55,020 nucleotides of DNA from CAYQDR01 sp964416315 (GTDB lineage Bacteria; Methylomirabilota; Methylomirabilia; Rokubacteriales; DASRDR01): positions 1 to 55,020 of the forward strand of contig CAYQDR010000016.1 of NCBI GenBank assembly GCA_964416315.1, written 5' to 3'. Under the pieces are notes generated by a model that had not been told where the DNA came from, did not search any database, and worked only from the letters and a program-made list of their open reading frames with translations. The translations under genes were made by a program, and so were the position numbers. Position 1 is the stretch's first letter, and each line of letters opens with the position of its first letter. This document shows positions 34,101-41,870 of the stretch, piece by piece.

Positions 34101-34544
34101 CAGGCGGTCGAGCAGGCGGCGAGCGCCGCCCCGGCGTGGCAGTCACCGGGGGTCGTCAACCTCGGCCAGGGCTATCTGCTCGTCGGGAGACTCGAGGACG
34201 CGATGAGGCTCGCCGAGAACGCCCTGGAGTTGACCCGTGAGCGTAAGGAACGCGGGTTCGAAGCGCGAGCTCTGTGGCTACTCGGCGAGATCACCTCACA
34301 CCAAGACCCCAGGGAGGTCGAGAAGGCCGAGGCCCACTATCGTGAAGCCATAGCGCTGGCCGACGAACTTGGCATGCGCCCCCTCGTGGCCCACTGCCAC
34401 CTGGGCCTCGGGAAGCTCTACCGACGCACGGGCAAGCCGGATCAGGCTCGCGAGCACCTTGACACGGCGATGACGTTGTACCGCGAGATGGACATGGGCT
34501 TCTGGCTGGAGGAGGCCCAGGCGGCGCTGAAGGAGCTGGCATAG
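31188..34544 (+). CDS. Multidomain adenylate/guanylate cyclase with zinc ribbons, AAA ATPase and TPRs
   Basis: 1118 residues. Two zinc ribbons at the N-terminus (Cys 3/6/17/20 and 28/31/42/45). Class III cyclase domain about 82-265 with metal Asp 94 in VLFADLKGS and Asp 138 in QVMGDGIMAIFG. A signal-transduction ATPase follows, with Walker A VVGEAGVGKSRLV near residue 315 and LLVIFEDLHWIDSET as Walker B. The second half is helical with TPR-like repeats. GTG 31188 follows GGAGG. Probably a cytoplasmic sensor producing a cyclic nucleotide; input and base specificity unknown. Confidence 0.9.
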   Translation: MQCPRCQHDNSPRAKFCEECAASLARTCPNCGGQASPSAKFCPECAHPLTGAVPSQPRFASPEAYTPRHLAEKILTSKSALEGERKQVTVLFADLKGSMELLAGRDPEEARKLLDPVLERMMEAVHRYEGTVNQVMGDGIMAIFGAPIGHEDHAVRACYAALRMQRRVNLYADEIQRGGGTPVQIRVGLNSGEVVVRAIGSDLHMDYTAVGQTTHLAARMEQMAKPGSALVSGDTLKLAEGYVRVRPLGAVTVKGLETLTQVYELTGIVPARSRFQASAARGLTRFVGREGELQQLTQALERAAAGHGQAVAVVGEAGVGKSRLVWEFTRSHHTHGWLVLESGSVSYGRATPYLPVIELLKAHLRVQERDGPREIRERVAGKLLTLDRALEPLLTPLLALLDVPVEEAGWDALDPPQRRQRTLEAVKRLLLRESQVQPLLVIFEDLHWIDSETQALLDGLIESLPTARVLLLVNYRPEYEHAWGRKTYYLQLRIDPLPPESAEALLNALLGEDRTLEPLKRVLIERTEGNPFFLEESVQTLVETTVLVGERGALRLAKTLPGVPVPATVQTVLAARIDRLPPEEKTLLQTACMIGKDVPFTLLEAIAEMPEVDLRRGLAHLQAAEFLYETEVFPDSEYTFKHALTHEVAYGSVLQDRRRALHARIVEAIEALCPERLTEQVERLAQHAFRAELWRKAVTYFHQAGAKAASRSAYREAVTCFEQALIALRHLPETRETIEQDIDLRCELRNVLFPLGDHERIFKHLSTAEALASALDDQPRLGRILGYLSTHFVALAEHVRAMHVCERALAIAMAHGDAAQEIQARFRLALVHHMLGDYSKAIDLGRKVVESVAHDPLGVRSGYLLTSVISRFWLGWSLAERGEFAEAITLAEEAGRLAQGPASYTQAVACLAPGLVRVHKGDLHRAIPPLERGLQVSQVAQVALFLPLTTSCLGLVYALSGRMAEGLPLLEQAVEQAASAAPAWQSPGVVNLGQGYLLVGRLEDAMRLAENALELTRERKERGFEARALWLLGEITSHQDPREVEKAEAHYREAIALADELGMRPLVAHCHLGLGKLYRRTGKPDQAREHLDTAMTLYREMDMGFWLEEAQAALKELA

Positions 34545-34555
34545 AAGGGTCCGGA

Positions 34556-35893
34556 ATGGGCGGACTATTAAGGACCCGGTATGCGCGCTGCGGCCACCTC
34601 CACATCGCGTATCAGGTCCTGGGGGAGGGCCCGCCCGATCTGGTCTTCGTCCCGGGGGTGGTATCTCACCTCGATCACCAGTGGGAGGAGCCCCTTCAGG
34701 CCGCCTTCTTTCGCCGGCTCGCCTCGTTCTCTCGCCTGATCCGATTCGACAAGCGCGGGCAGGGCCTGTCGGACCGCGTCGAGCGCATGCCCACCATCGA
34801 GGAGCGAATGGACGACGTTCGGGCCGTCATGGACGCCGCCGGCTCGGCCCGGGCGGCCATCCTCACGCTGTCCGAAGGCGGGCCGATGGGAATCGTCTTC
34901 GCGGCGAGCCATCCGGATCGGGCCTCCAAACTGATCCTGTGGAACACCCTCGCCCGGATGGCCTGGGCGCCTGGCACCGCTGAGGAGCATCGCCGACCGG
35001 TCGTGGTCGCCACGCTGCGTCGCTTCGAGGAGGAATGGGGCACCGGAAGCCTGGTCGACTTGTTTGTCCCCTCGGCCGCCGCCGACCCGAGCTTTCGGGA
35101 GTGGTGGGGGCGGTTCGAGCGCCTCTCGATGAGCCCCGGGGCGGCCGTCGAGGCGATGCGGGTGAACTTCGAGATCGACGTCCGCGACATCCTCCCGTTG
35201 GTGCGGGTCCCGACCCTGGTGATCCGAAACGAGGGTGACCACCTTCCTCGCAAGGCGCACCGCTACCTGGCGGACCAGATTCCGGGCGCCCGCTACGTCG
35301 AACTTCCCGGATCCGACCACTACGCCTGGCGGGAAGAGAATGGCGTGACCGAGGAGATCCGGGAGTTCCTGACCGGGGAGCGGAGCGCGCCCGAGACCGA
35401 GAGGGTCCTCACGACGATCCTCCTGACCGACATCGTCGGCTCGACTGACCGCGCCGCCGAGCTCGGCGACCACCGGTGGCGCGAGCTGCTCGATCGGCAC
35501 GACGCCCTCGTCGAGCGGGTACTGAGCCGGTTCCGAGGCCGCCTCGTCGACAAGACCGGAGACGGGGTCCTCGCCGCGTTCGACGGCCCGGCGCGCGCGA
35601 TTCGCTGCGCCACCACAATCATGGAGTCGGTCCGGGGAATCGGCCTCCAGGTCCGGGCGGCCCTCCACACGGGAGAGGTGGAGATTCGGGGCGATCGGCT
35701 CGCCGGGCTCGCGGTTCACATCGCTTCGCGGGTCTCCAACCTGGCTGGTCCTGGGGAGGTGCTGGTCTCCAGTACGGTGAAAGACCTCGTGGCGGGCTCG
35801 GGGATCCGCTTTGAGAGCCGGGGGACCCATGTGCTCAAGGGGGTGCCCGGCGACTGGGCGTTGTTCGCCCTGGCGCCGGAATCAGGGAGGTAA
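34556..35893 (+). CDS. Alpha/beta hydrolase-class III cyclase fusion protein
   Basis: 445 residues. Residues 1-275 are an alpha/beta-hydrolase fold (LVFVPGVVSHLDHQWEEP, LIRFDKRGQGLSDR, nucleophile-elbow region TLSEGGPMGIVFAASHP, late His in GSDHYAWREE). Residues about 283-400 are a class III cyclase domain (TTILLTDIVGSTDRAAELGD, VDKTGDGVLAAFDGP, RAALHTGEVE). Separated by 11 bp from the larger cyclase gene, so probably one operon. The hydrolase half may be a ligand sensor rather than an enzyme. Confidence 0.9.
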   Translation: MGGLLRTRYARCGHLHIAYQVLGEGPPDLVFVPGVVSHLDHQWEEPLQAAFFRRLASFSRLIRFDKRGQGLSDRVERMPTIEERMDDVRAVMDAAGSARAAILTLSEGGPMGIVFAASHPDRASKLILWNTLARMAWAPGTAEEHRRPVVVATLRRFEEEWGTGSLVDLFVPSAAADPSFREWWGRFERLSMSPGAAVEAMRVNFEIDVRDILPLVRVPTLVIRNEGDHLPRKAHRYLADQIPGARYVELPGSDHYAWREENGVTEEIREFLTGERSAPETERVLTTILLTDIVGSTDRAAELGDHRWRELLDRHDALVERVLSRFRGRLVDKTGDGVLAAFDGPARAIRCATTIMESVRGIGLQVRAALHTGEVEIRGDRLAGLAVHIASRVSNLAGPGEVLVSSTVKDLVAGSGIRFESRGTHVLKGVPGDWALFALAPESGR

Positions 35894-35977
35894 GGGCACG
35901 AGATCCCGCCCGCGGTCCTCGTGCACGCCGCCGAGCTGATCAAGTAGTGCCTGGTGGAGGTGCGGAGTGAAGAGACC

Positions 35978-36946
35978 GTGAGCCGTAGAGCGGTCGCGCT
36001 AGTCCTCACGCTCGCCCTCAGCCTGCTTGCCGCCCCGCTCATCGCCGAGGCGCGGCAGACGGGGCAGGTCCCTCGGATAGGGGTCTTGGCCGCAGCGTCT
36101 CCCTCGTCTTACGCCAGCTTGCTTGAGGCATTCCGTCAGGGTCTGCGCGAGCGGGGACGCAGCCTCGTCATCGAACAGCGCTACTCGGGCGGAAGGCCCG
36201 AGCACCTGCCGGGCCTGGCCGAGGAGCTGGCCCGTCTCAACGTTGATCTGATCGTGTCGTCAGGGAGCGCCGCCACCAGGGCGGCCAAGAGGGTGTTCGC
36301 GAGGGTTCCCGTGCTGTTCGTCACGGAGGATCCCGTCGGAGAGAGCGTGGTCGCCAGCATGGCGCGTCCCGGTGGCAACGTTACGGGCATGGCACTGATG
36401 AACCCGGCGATAGGCGCCAAGTGGGTCGAGCTGCTGCGGGAGGCCCTGCCGGCGATCCGGCGCGTGGCGATCCTCTGGGATCCCACCGCCAACCGGGCCC
36501 AGCAGCAATCCGTCGAGGCTGCGGCCAGGTCGCGAGGCCTGGCCACCCTGACGATCATCGGACACCAGGCCCACGAGATCCACGCGGCCTTCGAGACGGC
36601 GAAGAAAGGGGGCGTCGGCGCCGTCCTCATCCTGTCTTCGGCGACCTTGGTGTCCCAGAGGCAGCGAATTGTGGCCCTGGCCGCGCGGCACCGGATGCCG
36701 GCGATCTACGAGCGCCGCGACTTCGTGGAGGCCGGCGGGTTCATGTCCTATGGCCCGGACCTGCGCGACGTGTTCCGGCGCCTCGCCGTTTACGCTGACC
36801 GTATCCTCAAGGGCGCCAAGCCGGCCGACCTGCCCGTGGGGCAGCCCACGAAGTTCGAGCTTGTCATAAACATGAAGACCGCGAAGGCCCTCGGCCTGAC
36901 GATCCCGCCGTCAGTCCTGGTGCGGGCGGATCAGGTGATCGAATGA
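35978..36946 (+). CDS. ABC-type substrate-binding protein, TrpX/PF04392 family
   Basis: 322 residues. Signal peptide VALVLTLALSLLAAPLIAEA, then PRIGVLAAASPSSYASLLEA, DLIVSSGSAATRAAKRV, PVLFVTEDPVGESVVASMARPGGNVTG-type core, and the end FELVINMKTAKALGLTIP, all typical of PF04392. Members bind amino acids or related ligands. No permease or ATPase accompanies it, so it is an orphan binding protein. Start: GTG 35978 fits the signal peptide; GTGs at 35954 and 35960 are alternatives. Confidence 0.87.
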   Translation: MSRRAVALVLTLALSLLAAPLIAEARQTGQVPRIGVLAAASPSSYASLLEAFRQGLRERGRSLVIEQRYSGGRPEHLPGLAEELARLNVDLIVSSGSAATRAAKRVFARVPVLFVTEDPVGESVVASMARPGGNVTGMALMNPAIGAKWVELLREALPAIRRVAILWDPTANRAQQQSVEAAARSRGLATLTIIGHQAHEIHAAFETAKKGGVGAVLILSSATLVSQRQRIVALAARHRMPAIYERRDFVEAGGFMSYGPDLRDVFRRLAVYADRILKGAKPADLPVGQPTKFELVINMKTAKALGLTIPPSVLVRADQVIE

Positions 36947-37355
36947 CCGAACGCATGGCGCTCGTCCTCGGCCCTCCGTCAGCCTCGTTGCCGCGCCGGT
37001 CGCTGCTGAGGCACGGCATGAGGGAAAGCGGGCGGAAGAGAAGCCCTTCGGGAAGTCGCGGACTGGCCGAGGGGTTCTTGTTTGGCTCGTTGGCTGGCGG
37101 GGGCCGCGGTGGTCCATGAGTTGAACCGGCGGCGTACCCTCCTCGTGCCGGGCGCCGCCTCTGGTGGCTTGACAGACCGAGCTCCTGCCTACACGGCAGG
37201 GGTGCGTCTTCCCGAACGGTCCCGGGACATCCCGAACTGTCCCAGGAATACCCTTCACCGAGTCGGCACGAAGGGTCCTGCACGTCGGCAAAACGTCAGC
37301 GAGCAGATTCGCGACCGGAGGCTTGATGTACGTAACTCCGTGATAGTATTGGCCA
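36947..37355. other. Gap with diverged copy of the 18.9 kb terminator segment and tRNA promoter
   Basis: About 37046-37108 is a diverged copy of 18891-18952: both share AAGTC-x-CGGACT, GCCGAGGGGTT and, further on, GTTGGCTGGCGG. The stem of the 18.9 kb terminator is imperfect here. Just before the tRNA, TTGATG (37323-37328) and TAGTAT (37344-37349), 15 bp apart, may be its promoter. No gene recognised. Confidence 0.5.
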
Positions 37356-37432
37356 GAGGCGTTAGCTCAGCCCGGTAGAGCTCCTGCCTTTTAAGCAGGG
37401 AGTCGGAGGTTCGAATCCTCCACGCCTCACCA
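37356..37432 (+). tRNA. tRNA-Lys (anticodon UUU)
   Basis: Complete cloverleaf. Acceptor GAGGCGT (37356-37362) pairs with ACGCCTC (37422-37428); D-arm GCTC...GAGC; anticodon stem CCTGC/GCAGG (37383-37387, 37395-37399) around CTTTTAA with anticodon TTT at 37390-37392; T-arm GGAGG-TTCGAAT-CCTCC. The CCA end is encoded (37430-37432). It is the only intact tRNA in the window and the likely integration target for neighbouring elements. Confidence 0.96.
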
Positions 37433-37497
37433 CTTCCGAATCGCGTACTTCCGCCGCATCCCACGTCCGATAACGGGCGCCTGCCACCGCGTTTGCT

Positions 37498-37773
37498 ACC
37501 ACTTTGCTACCACTTGCGCCGTCGAGGCGGTCGACGGCGGCCTTGTTGCCCATCGCGAGCCAGCGGCCGTAGGTGTCGACCGTGAGCTTGATCGAGGCGT
37601 GGCCGAGCTGCCGCTGGACGTACACCGGGCTCTCGCCCTGCTGGAGGAGCAGGCTCGCGAAGGCGAGACAGTTGCCACAACGGATACCAGCGTGCATCCT
37701 CCGCGCGGGCGGCGGCCAAGAACGGCTCGAGCTGTCGGGCGGTCATCGCTTTGATCTCCTCCTGGCGGGTTGC
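37498..37773 (-). pseudogene. Tyrosine recombinase (integrase) with internal deletion
   Basis: N-terminal part at 37773-37678 reads ATRQEEIKAMTARQLEPFLA then AARAEDARWYPL, the segment just before the first catalytic Arg. In another frame from about 37670 comes CLAFASLLLQQGESPVYVQR and LGHASIKLTVDTYGRWL, the last boxes with GH and the nucleophile Tyr. The region carrying the first Arg is deleted. It points at tRNA-Lys and ends about 65 bp from the tRNA 3' end. Confidence 0.82.
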
Positions 37774-37863
37774 CACGGGACGGGACCAGCCGGAAGTGCC
37801 GGCCGAGCCGACCCCAGGACGGCCGCCGCTTGACCTGGTGGCATATACTGCTGAGGGAGCGAC

Positions 37864-38622
37864 ATGGGACGAGGCCGCGTGGACGGTAAGGTCACCCTGG
37901 TGACCGGGGCGAGCCGAGGGATCGGGCGTGAGATCGCGCTGACGCTGGCTCGCGAGGGAGCGTCGGTCGGAGTCAACTACTTTCCGGACCCGGAGCAGAC
38001 CGCACTCGCCAACGAGGTCGTCGACCAGGTCCGACAGTTCGGCGGGAAAGCCATCGCGCTCCCGGCCGACGTGACCGACGCGCCCGCCGTGCGGGCGGCC
38101 GTGACGATGTTGATCGAGACGCTGGGCCGCATCGACGTGCTGGTGACGAACGCCGGGATCGTCCACCGCCGGCCGCTCGTCGACGTCACCGAGGCCGAGT
38201 GGGACCGGGTCGTCGCCGTGAACCTCAAGGGGACGTTCAACGCCATCCACGCAGCCCTCCCGTACCTGATGCGGCAGCGCAGCGGGAAGATCGTGACGAT
38301 TGCCTCGGAGCTGGCCCTGGTCGGCCGCGCCGGGCTGGCGGCCTACGCGGCCTCCAAGGCCGGCGTGATCGGGCTCACGAAGTCCCTGGCCCGCGAGCTC
38401 GCCCCGCTCGGGATCAACGTCAACGCCGTGGCGCCCGGCCCCACCGACACGGACATGCTGCGCTCGAACCCGGAGTTCCGGGACGAGAACAAGGCTAACA
38501 TCCCGCTCCGCCGCTGGGGGCATCCGCGGGACATTGCCCTGACGGTCCTCTTCCTGGCGTCGGACGACGGCGACTATTACGCCGGCCAGGTGCTCAGCCC
38601 GAACGGCGGCGTCGTGATGTAG
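37864..38622 (+). CDS. SDR family oxidoreductase (FabG-like)
   Basis: NAD(P)-dependent short-chain dehydrogenase, 252 residues. Cofactor loop VTGASRGIGREIALTL; NAG in VLVTNAGIVHRRP; catalytic Ser in TIASELALVG and YxxxK in AAYAASKAGVIG; end GQVLSPNGGVV. It resembles 3-oxoacyl-ACP reductases and sugar/alcohol dehydrogenases; the substrate cannot be decided. ATG 37864 follows GAGGGAG. First intact gene after the tRNA-integrase scar. Confidence 0.9.
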   Translation: MGRGRVDGKVTLVTGASRGIGREIALTLAREGASVGVNYFPDPEQTALANEVVDQVRQFGGKAIALPADVTDAPAVRAAVTMLIETLGRIDVLVTNAGIVHRRPLVDVTEAEWDRVVAVNLKGTFNAIHAALPYLMRQRSGKIVTIASELALVGRAGLAAYAASKAGVIGLTKSLARELAPLGINVNAVAPGPTDTDMLRSNPEFRDENKANIPLRRWGHPRDIALTVLFLASDDGDYYAGQVLSPNGGVVM

Positions 38623-38679
38623 TGGCGGGCGGCCCGGCCCGAGTGGGGGGGGTGGGGGGCGCGGCGGGCGCCGAATGGC

Positions 38680-39972
38680 TCACGCCTGGAAATCGAGCAG
38701 GAAATCGAGTGCCGTGCCCACGTGGACCTTCGTCACCGTCACCAGATCCTGCACCGTGATGAATTCGTCCAGTGCGGCCATGTTGTTGGGACGAGGGCCA
38801 AAGATCACCGTGGGGACGCCCCGCGGCCGGAAGTAGCGCGCGTCCGTGGCGGCGAAGGTGATCGTGAGCTGCGGTTCCTGTCCCGTCGCCAGGGCGGCGT
38901 TGGCCCGCGCCAGACGCACGAGCGGATCCGTCGGCGATGTATAGCTCGCGGTGAACAGCGGAGGCATCGGCTCGAAGCGGACGTCGTGGAGGCCGGCGGC
39001 GGACAGCCGTCCTTCGACATCGCGCCGGATGTCTTCGGGTGTCATGCCGAACGGCAGGCGGCAATCGATCTCGACCTCGCATCGGCGGGGCACGATGTTG
39101 ACTTTGATGCCGCCCCGGATGACACCCGCCGTCATCGATGGGCGCCGGTAGAGCCACTGGCGGCCTCGGTCGTGCTCCGTGCGCCAGTAGCGCGCCATCG
39201 TCTCGAGGACCGGGAGGAGCTCCACGGGCGGGTTGTCCTCGAGCTGGACGATCTGCCGCGCCTCCTGGAGCGCGGCGCCGATCCGGATGACTACGTCGTC
39301 GCCGGTGCCCAGCCCGCCGTGACGGGAGGCGCCTTCGGCGACGAGGCGGAACTGGCACTTGCCCTTCTCGCCGATTCGGACGCCGTCCGGCGACTCGGGC
39401 TCCCCGATCATGCAGGCATCGCCCGCGAGCTCCGCCCGGTTCTCGAGCAGCCATCCGGTTCCCCACGCGCCACCCGTCTCCTCGTCTGCAACCAGCATGA
39501 GGGTCAGGGGCCCGCGGAGGGGGACGCGGCGCTCGTGAAGCAGGAGGTAGGCGAAAAGGGATGCCGTGAGTCCGCCCCGCATGTCGGCCACCCCGCGACC
39601 GAGGATCTTGCCGTCCTCGATCCGCCCCCCGTAGGGTGGAAACGACCAGAGGGCCGGATCGTCGGCCGGGAAGTGGTCCATGTGCCCGTTGAACACGAAC
39701 CGGGGGCGGGTCGCGCGTCCCGACTGGGTGCTCACGAGGCTCACCTTCGTGGACTGCGGCTCGAACCGCTCGACCGGCAGCCCCGCGCGCCCGAGGACCG
39801 CGCTGTAGTGGTCGGCGATGGCCCGCGTGTCTCCCGGCGGGTTCTCGGCAGGGACCTTGAGGCCATCCGCGCAGAACTGTGCGAGCTCGTCGCGTCGACG
39901 CTCGATTTCGGACCACAGCTCGCGCTTGAGTTGGGTGACGCGGTCTGCTTGCGGCTGATGGCCGTCAGGCAC
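38680..39972 (-). CDS. M20 family metallopeptidase (ArgE/DapE-like)
   Basis: 430 residues. Zinc-site residues: His and Asp in FNGHMDHFPADD, bridging Asp in GRGVADMRGGL, catalytic Glu pair in VADEETGG, and Glu-x-Glu in IGEPESPDG. A dimerisation domain follows. Near the C-terminus, where the family has a metal His before the DE(Y/F) pair, the sequence is FGPRPNNMAALDEFI with Ala in that place. The family removes acyl groups or amino-acid residues. GTG 39972 follows AGAGGAG. Divergent from the next gene over a 190-bp gap in which I see no sure promoter. Confidence 0.87.
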   Translation of the reverse strand: MPDGHQPQADRVTQLKRELWSEIERRRDELAQFCADGLKVPAENPPGDTRAIADHYSAVLGRAGLPVERFEPQSTKVSLVSTQSGRATRPRFVFNGHMDHFPADDPALWSFPPYGGRIEDGKILGRGVADMRGGLTASLFAYLLLHERRVPLRGPLTLMLVADEETGGAWGTGWLLENRAELAGDACMIGEPESPDGVRIGEKGKCQFRLVAEGASRHGGLGTGDDVVIRIGAALQEARQIVQLEDNPPVELLPVLETMARYWRTEHDRGRQWLYRRPSMTAGVIRGGIKVNIVPRRCEVEIDCRLPFGMTPEDIRRDVEGRLSAAGLHDVRFEPMPPLFTASYTSPTDPLVRLARANAALATGQEPQLTITFAATDARYFRPRGVPTVIFGPRPNNMAALDEFITVQDLVTVTKVHVGTALDFLLDFQA

Positions 39973-40162
39973 GGTCAGACTCCTCTTCGTGGTGGAGTTC
40001 GGGCGAGCCATGCGCCCTGGGCACGCCCGAGTCTCGCCTGAGTCTAGCTGAGTCGACCGGGGCCGTCGATGCGGCAGTAATCTCGCCCGCGGTCGGCGCG
40101 CTTGTGGCGCCGGGTTCCCCGCGTCGGCTATGCTCATGGAGACGCGTGAGGGAGGGACAAAC

Positions 40163-41683
40163 GTGGCGAAGCGGATCTCGGGCCGAATACCCGTGAAACA
40201 GAGCCGGCGACCGCGAACTTCTGCCCCGAAGCCGCCCATCCGATGGCCCCGCGGCGTGACGTCGGCTGTCTGCCTCACCTTCGACCTCGACGCCGAGACC
40301 GCCTGGATCTCGCGCGATCCGGCCAACCTGCACCGCCTGGCCGTCATGTCCCAGGGAGCCTACGGCCCCAAGGTCGGCGTGCCCCTGATCCTGGACTTCC
40401 TGGACCGCAACGGCCTTCGGGCCACCTTCTTCGTCCCCGGCTGGACGGCCGAGCGCTACCCCGACGTCGTGGCCGAGATCCACCGCCGGGGCCACGAGGT
40501 CGGCCACCACGGCTATCTCCACGAGGCGCTCGAGGGGCGCTCCCGGGACGAAGAGGAGGAGATCCTCGTGAAGACCTCCGGCATCCTGGAGAGCATCACC
40601 GGCGAGCGGCCCGTGGGCTATCGCGCTCCGCGGTACGAGATCACCAACGAGACCACGGGGCTCCTCCGGAAGCATGGCTTCGTCTACGCATCGAACCTCC
40701 AGGACACGCTGTGGCCCTACCTCCATCCCGGCACCCCGCCGCTGGTCGAGCTTCCCACGACGTGGATCCTCGACGACGGGCCGTTCTTCGCCTACGGGAT
40801 CCGGCCGCCCCTTTACCGGCAGATCTTTCCGCCCGCTGCCGTGCTCTCGACCTGGAAGGACGAGTTCCGCGGCATGTACCCGCTCGGCGGCGCCTACACC
40901 CTCATTCTCCATCCCCAGTACATCGGCCGGCCTTCGCGCATGTTGATGCTCCAGGCGCTGGTGGACTACATCCAGACCTTTCGGGGTGTGTGGCTCACTC
41001 ACGGCCTCGAGCTGGCGCGCTGGGTGGCGAGCGAGGCGTCCGGCGCGGGGACGGATGGGCGGCCCGTTCTCGGGTCCGGGAGGAGCGTGATCACGTCCCC
41101 GCGCGAGTTCGTGATCCCGGCCGGCCACGCCCGGATGTGGCGTATGCGGGCGGGCGAGCGCGTGACGATCGCCCAGACGGAGGGACACCAGGTGGGCGAC
41201 CTGGTGGCCTTCAACGCGAGCGATCTCACGGAGTTCCTGAGCCCGAGCCACACGCGCCGCTGCTTCCAGTCGATCCGCCTGACCAAGGGTGCGAGCCTGT
41301 TCACGAACCGTCGCGAGCCGATCCTCGAGCTGGTCGAGGACACGGTGGGGGTGCACGACATCCTGGCTCCGGCCTGCGACCCCTACCGCTACCGCCGGGA
41401 CTTCGGGGTCGAGGACCACCGGAGCTGCCGGATGAACTTCGTCGAGGCGCTCGCGCCGTTCGACATCCCCGCCTGGCGGATACCGGACCCGGTGAACCTG
41501 TTCCAGCACTCGCCGGTCCTGCCGGATGGCCGCTTCCTCACGGCGGCATCCCCGGCGCGCCCCGGCGACTACGTCACGCTCCTCGCGCGTATGGACCTCG
41601 TCGCGGCCTGCTCGGCCTGCCCGCAGGACCTTGCGCCGACTAACGCCGGGCGGGTGACTGACCTGACGGTGCGGCTCTCGTGA
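40163..41683 (+). CDS. Polysaccharide deacetylase-DUF1989 fusion protein
   Basis: 506 residues. Residues about 30-290 are a NodB/PuuE-type deacetylase: VCLTFDLDAETAW with the Asp pair, GHEVGHHGYLHE with the metal histidines, and LHPQYIGRPSR near its end. Residues about 312-495 are a DUF1989 (urea-carboxylase-associated) domain: GERVTIAQTEGHQVGDLVAF, EDTVGVHDILAPACDPYRY, CRMNFVEAL, VNLFQHSPVLPDG and the Cys pair ACSACPQDL. Both families occur with urea or purine-ureide breakdown genes. GTG 40163 lies behind GGAGG. Role proposed: hydrolysis of a ureido or N-acyl compound. Confidence 0.86.
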   Translation: MAKRISGRIPVKQSRRPRTSAPKPPIRWPRGVTSAVCLTFDLDAETAWISRDPANLHRLAVMSQGAYGPKVGVPLILDFLDRNGLRATFFVPGWTAERYPDVVAEIHRRGHEVGHHGYLHEALEGRSRDEEEEILVKTSGILESITGERPVGYRAPRYEITNETTGLLRKHGFVYASNLQDTLWPYLHPGTPPLVELPTTWILDDGPFFAYGIRPPLYRQIFPPAAVLSTWKDEFRGMYPLGGAYTLILHPQYIGRPSRMLMLQALVDYIQTFRGVWLTHGLELARWVASEASGAGTDGRPVLGSGRSVITSPREFVIPAGHARMWRMRAGERVTIAQTEGHQVGDLVAFNASDLTEFLSPSHTRRCFQSIRLTKGASLFTNRREPILELVEDTVGVHDILAPACDPYRYRRDFGVEDHRSCRMNFVEALAPFDIPAWRIPDPVNLFQHSPVLPDGRFLTAASPARPGDYVTLLARMDLVAACSACPQDLAPTNAGRVTDLTVRLS

Positions 41684-41762
41684 GGCTCGGATTCCCGTCC
41701 GGCGGCTGATCCGCCTCACGGTCCGCGCGCCGCCCGCCACCGGTGCCCCGTCCCGGCGCGCC

Positions 41763-41792
41763 TTGACGGCCGGCGCGGAAAGGTGCTTTACT
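41763..41792 (+). promoter_or_regulatory. Promoter before ridA
   Basis: TTGACG (41763-41768), 18 bp, TTTACT (41787-41792). The section GGAAAGGTGCTTTACTCT is echoed near the end of the window by GTGAAAGGTGCTGTGCTCT (from about 54989), suggesting related promoters. It would transcribe the RidA-transporter cluster. Confidence 0.5.
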
Positions 41793-41870
41793 CTGACGAA
41801 CCCGACGCCTCGCACGGACGGCTGTCTCACTCGGAGTAGCCTCGCCGGCCGACCAGAGGAGACCGGACAC

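Noticed and set aside
36947..37355. Short protein frames in the gap before tRNA-Lys
   Set aside because: No ribosome sites or family resemblance; the only meaningful content is the diverged terminator segment and a possible tRNA promoter.
37362..37517. Integrase C-terminus extending into the tRNA
   Set aside because: The translation ending RRGGFEPPTPCLKGRSS is the well-known artefact of reading a tRNA gene backwards; the tRNA is real.
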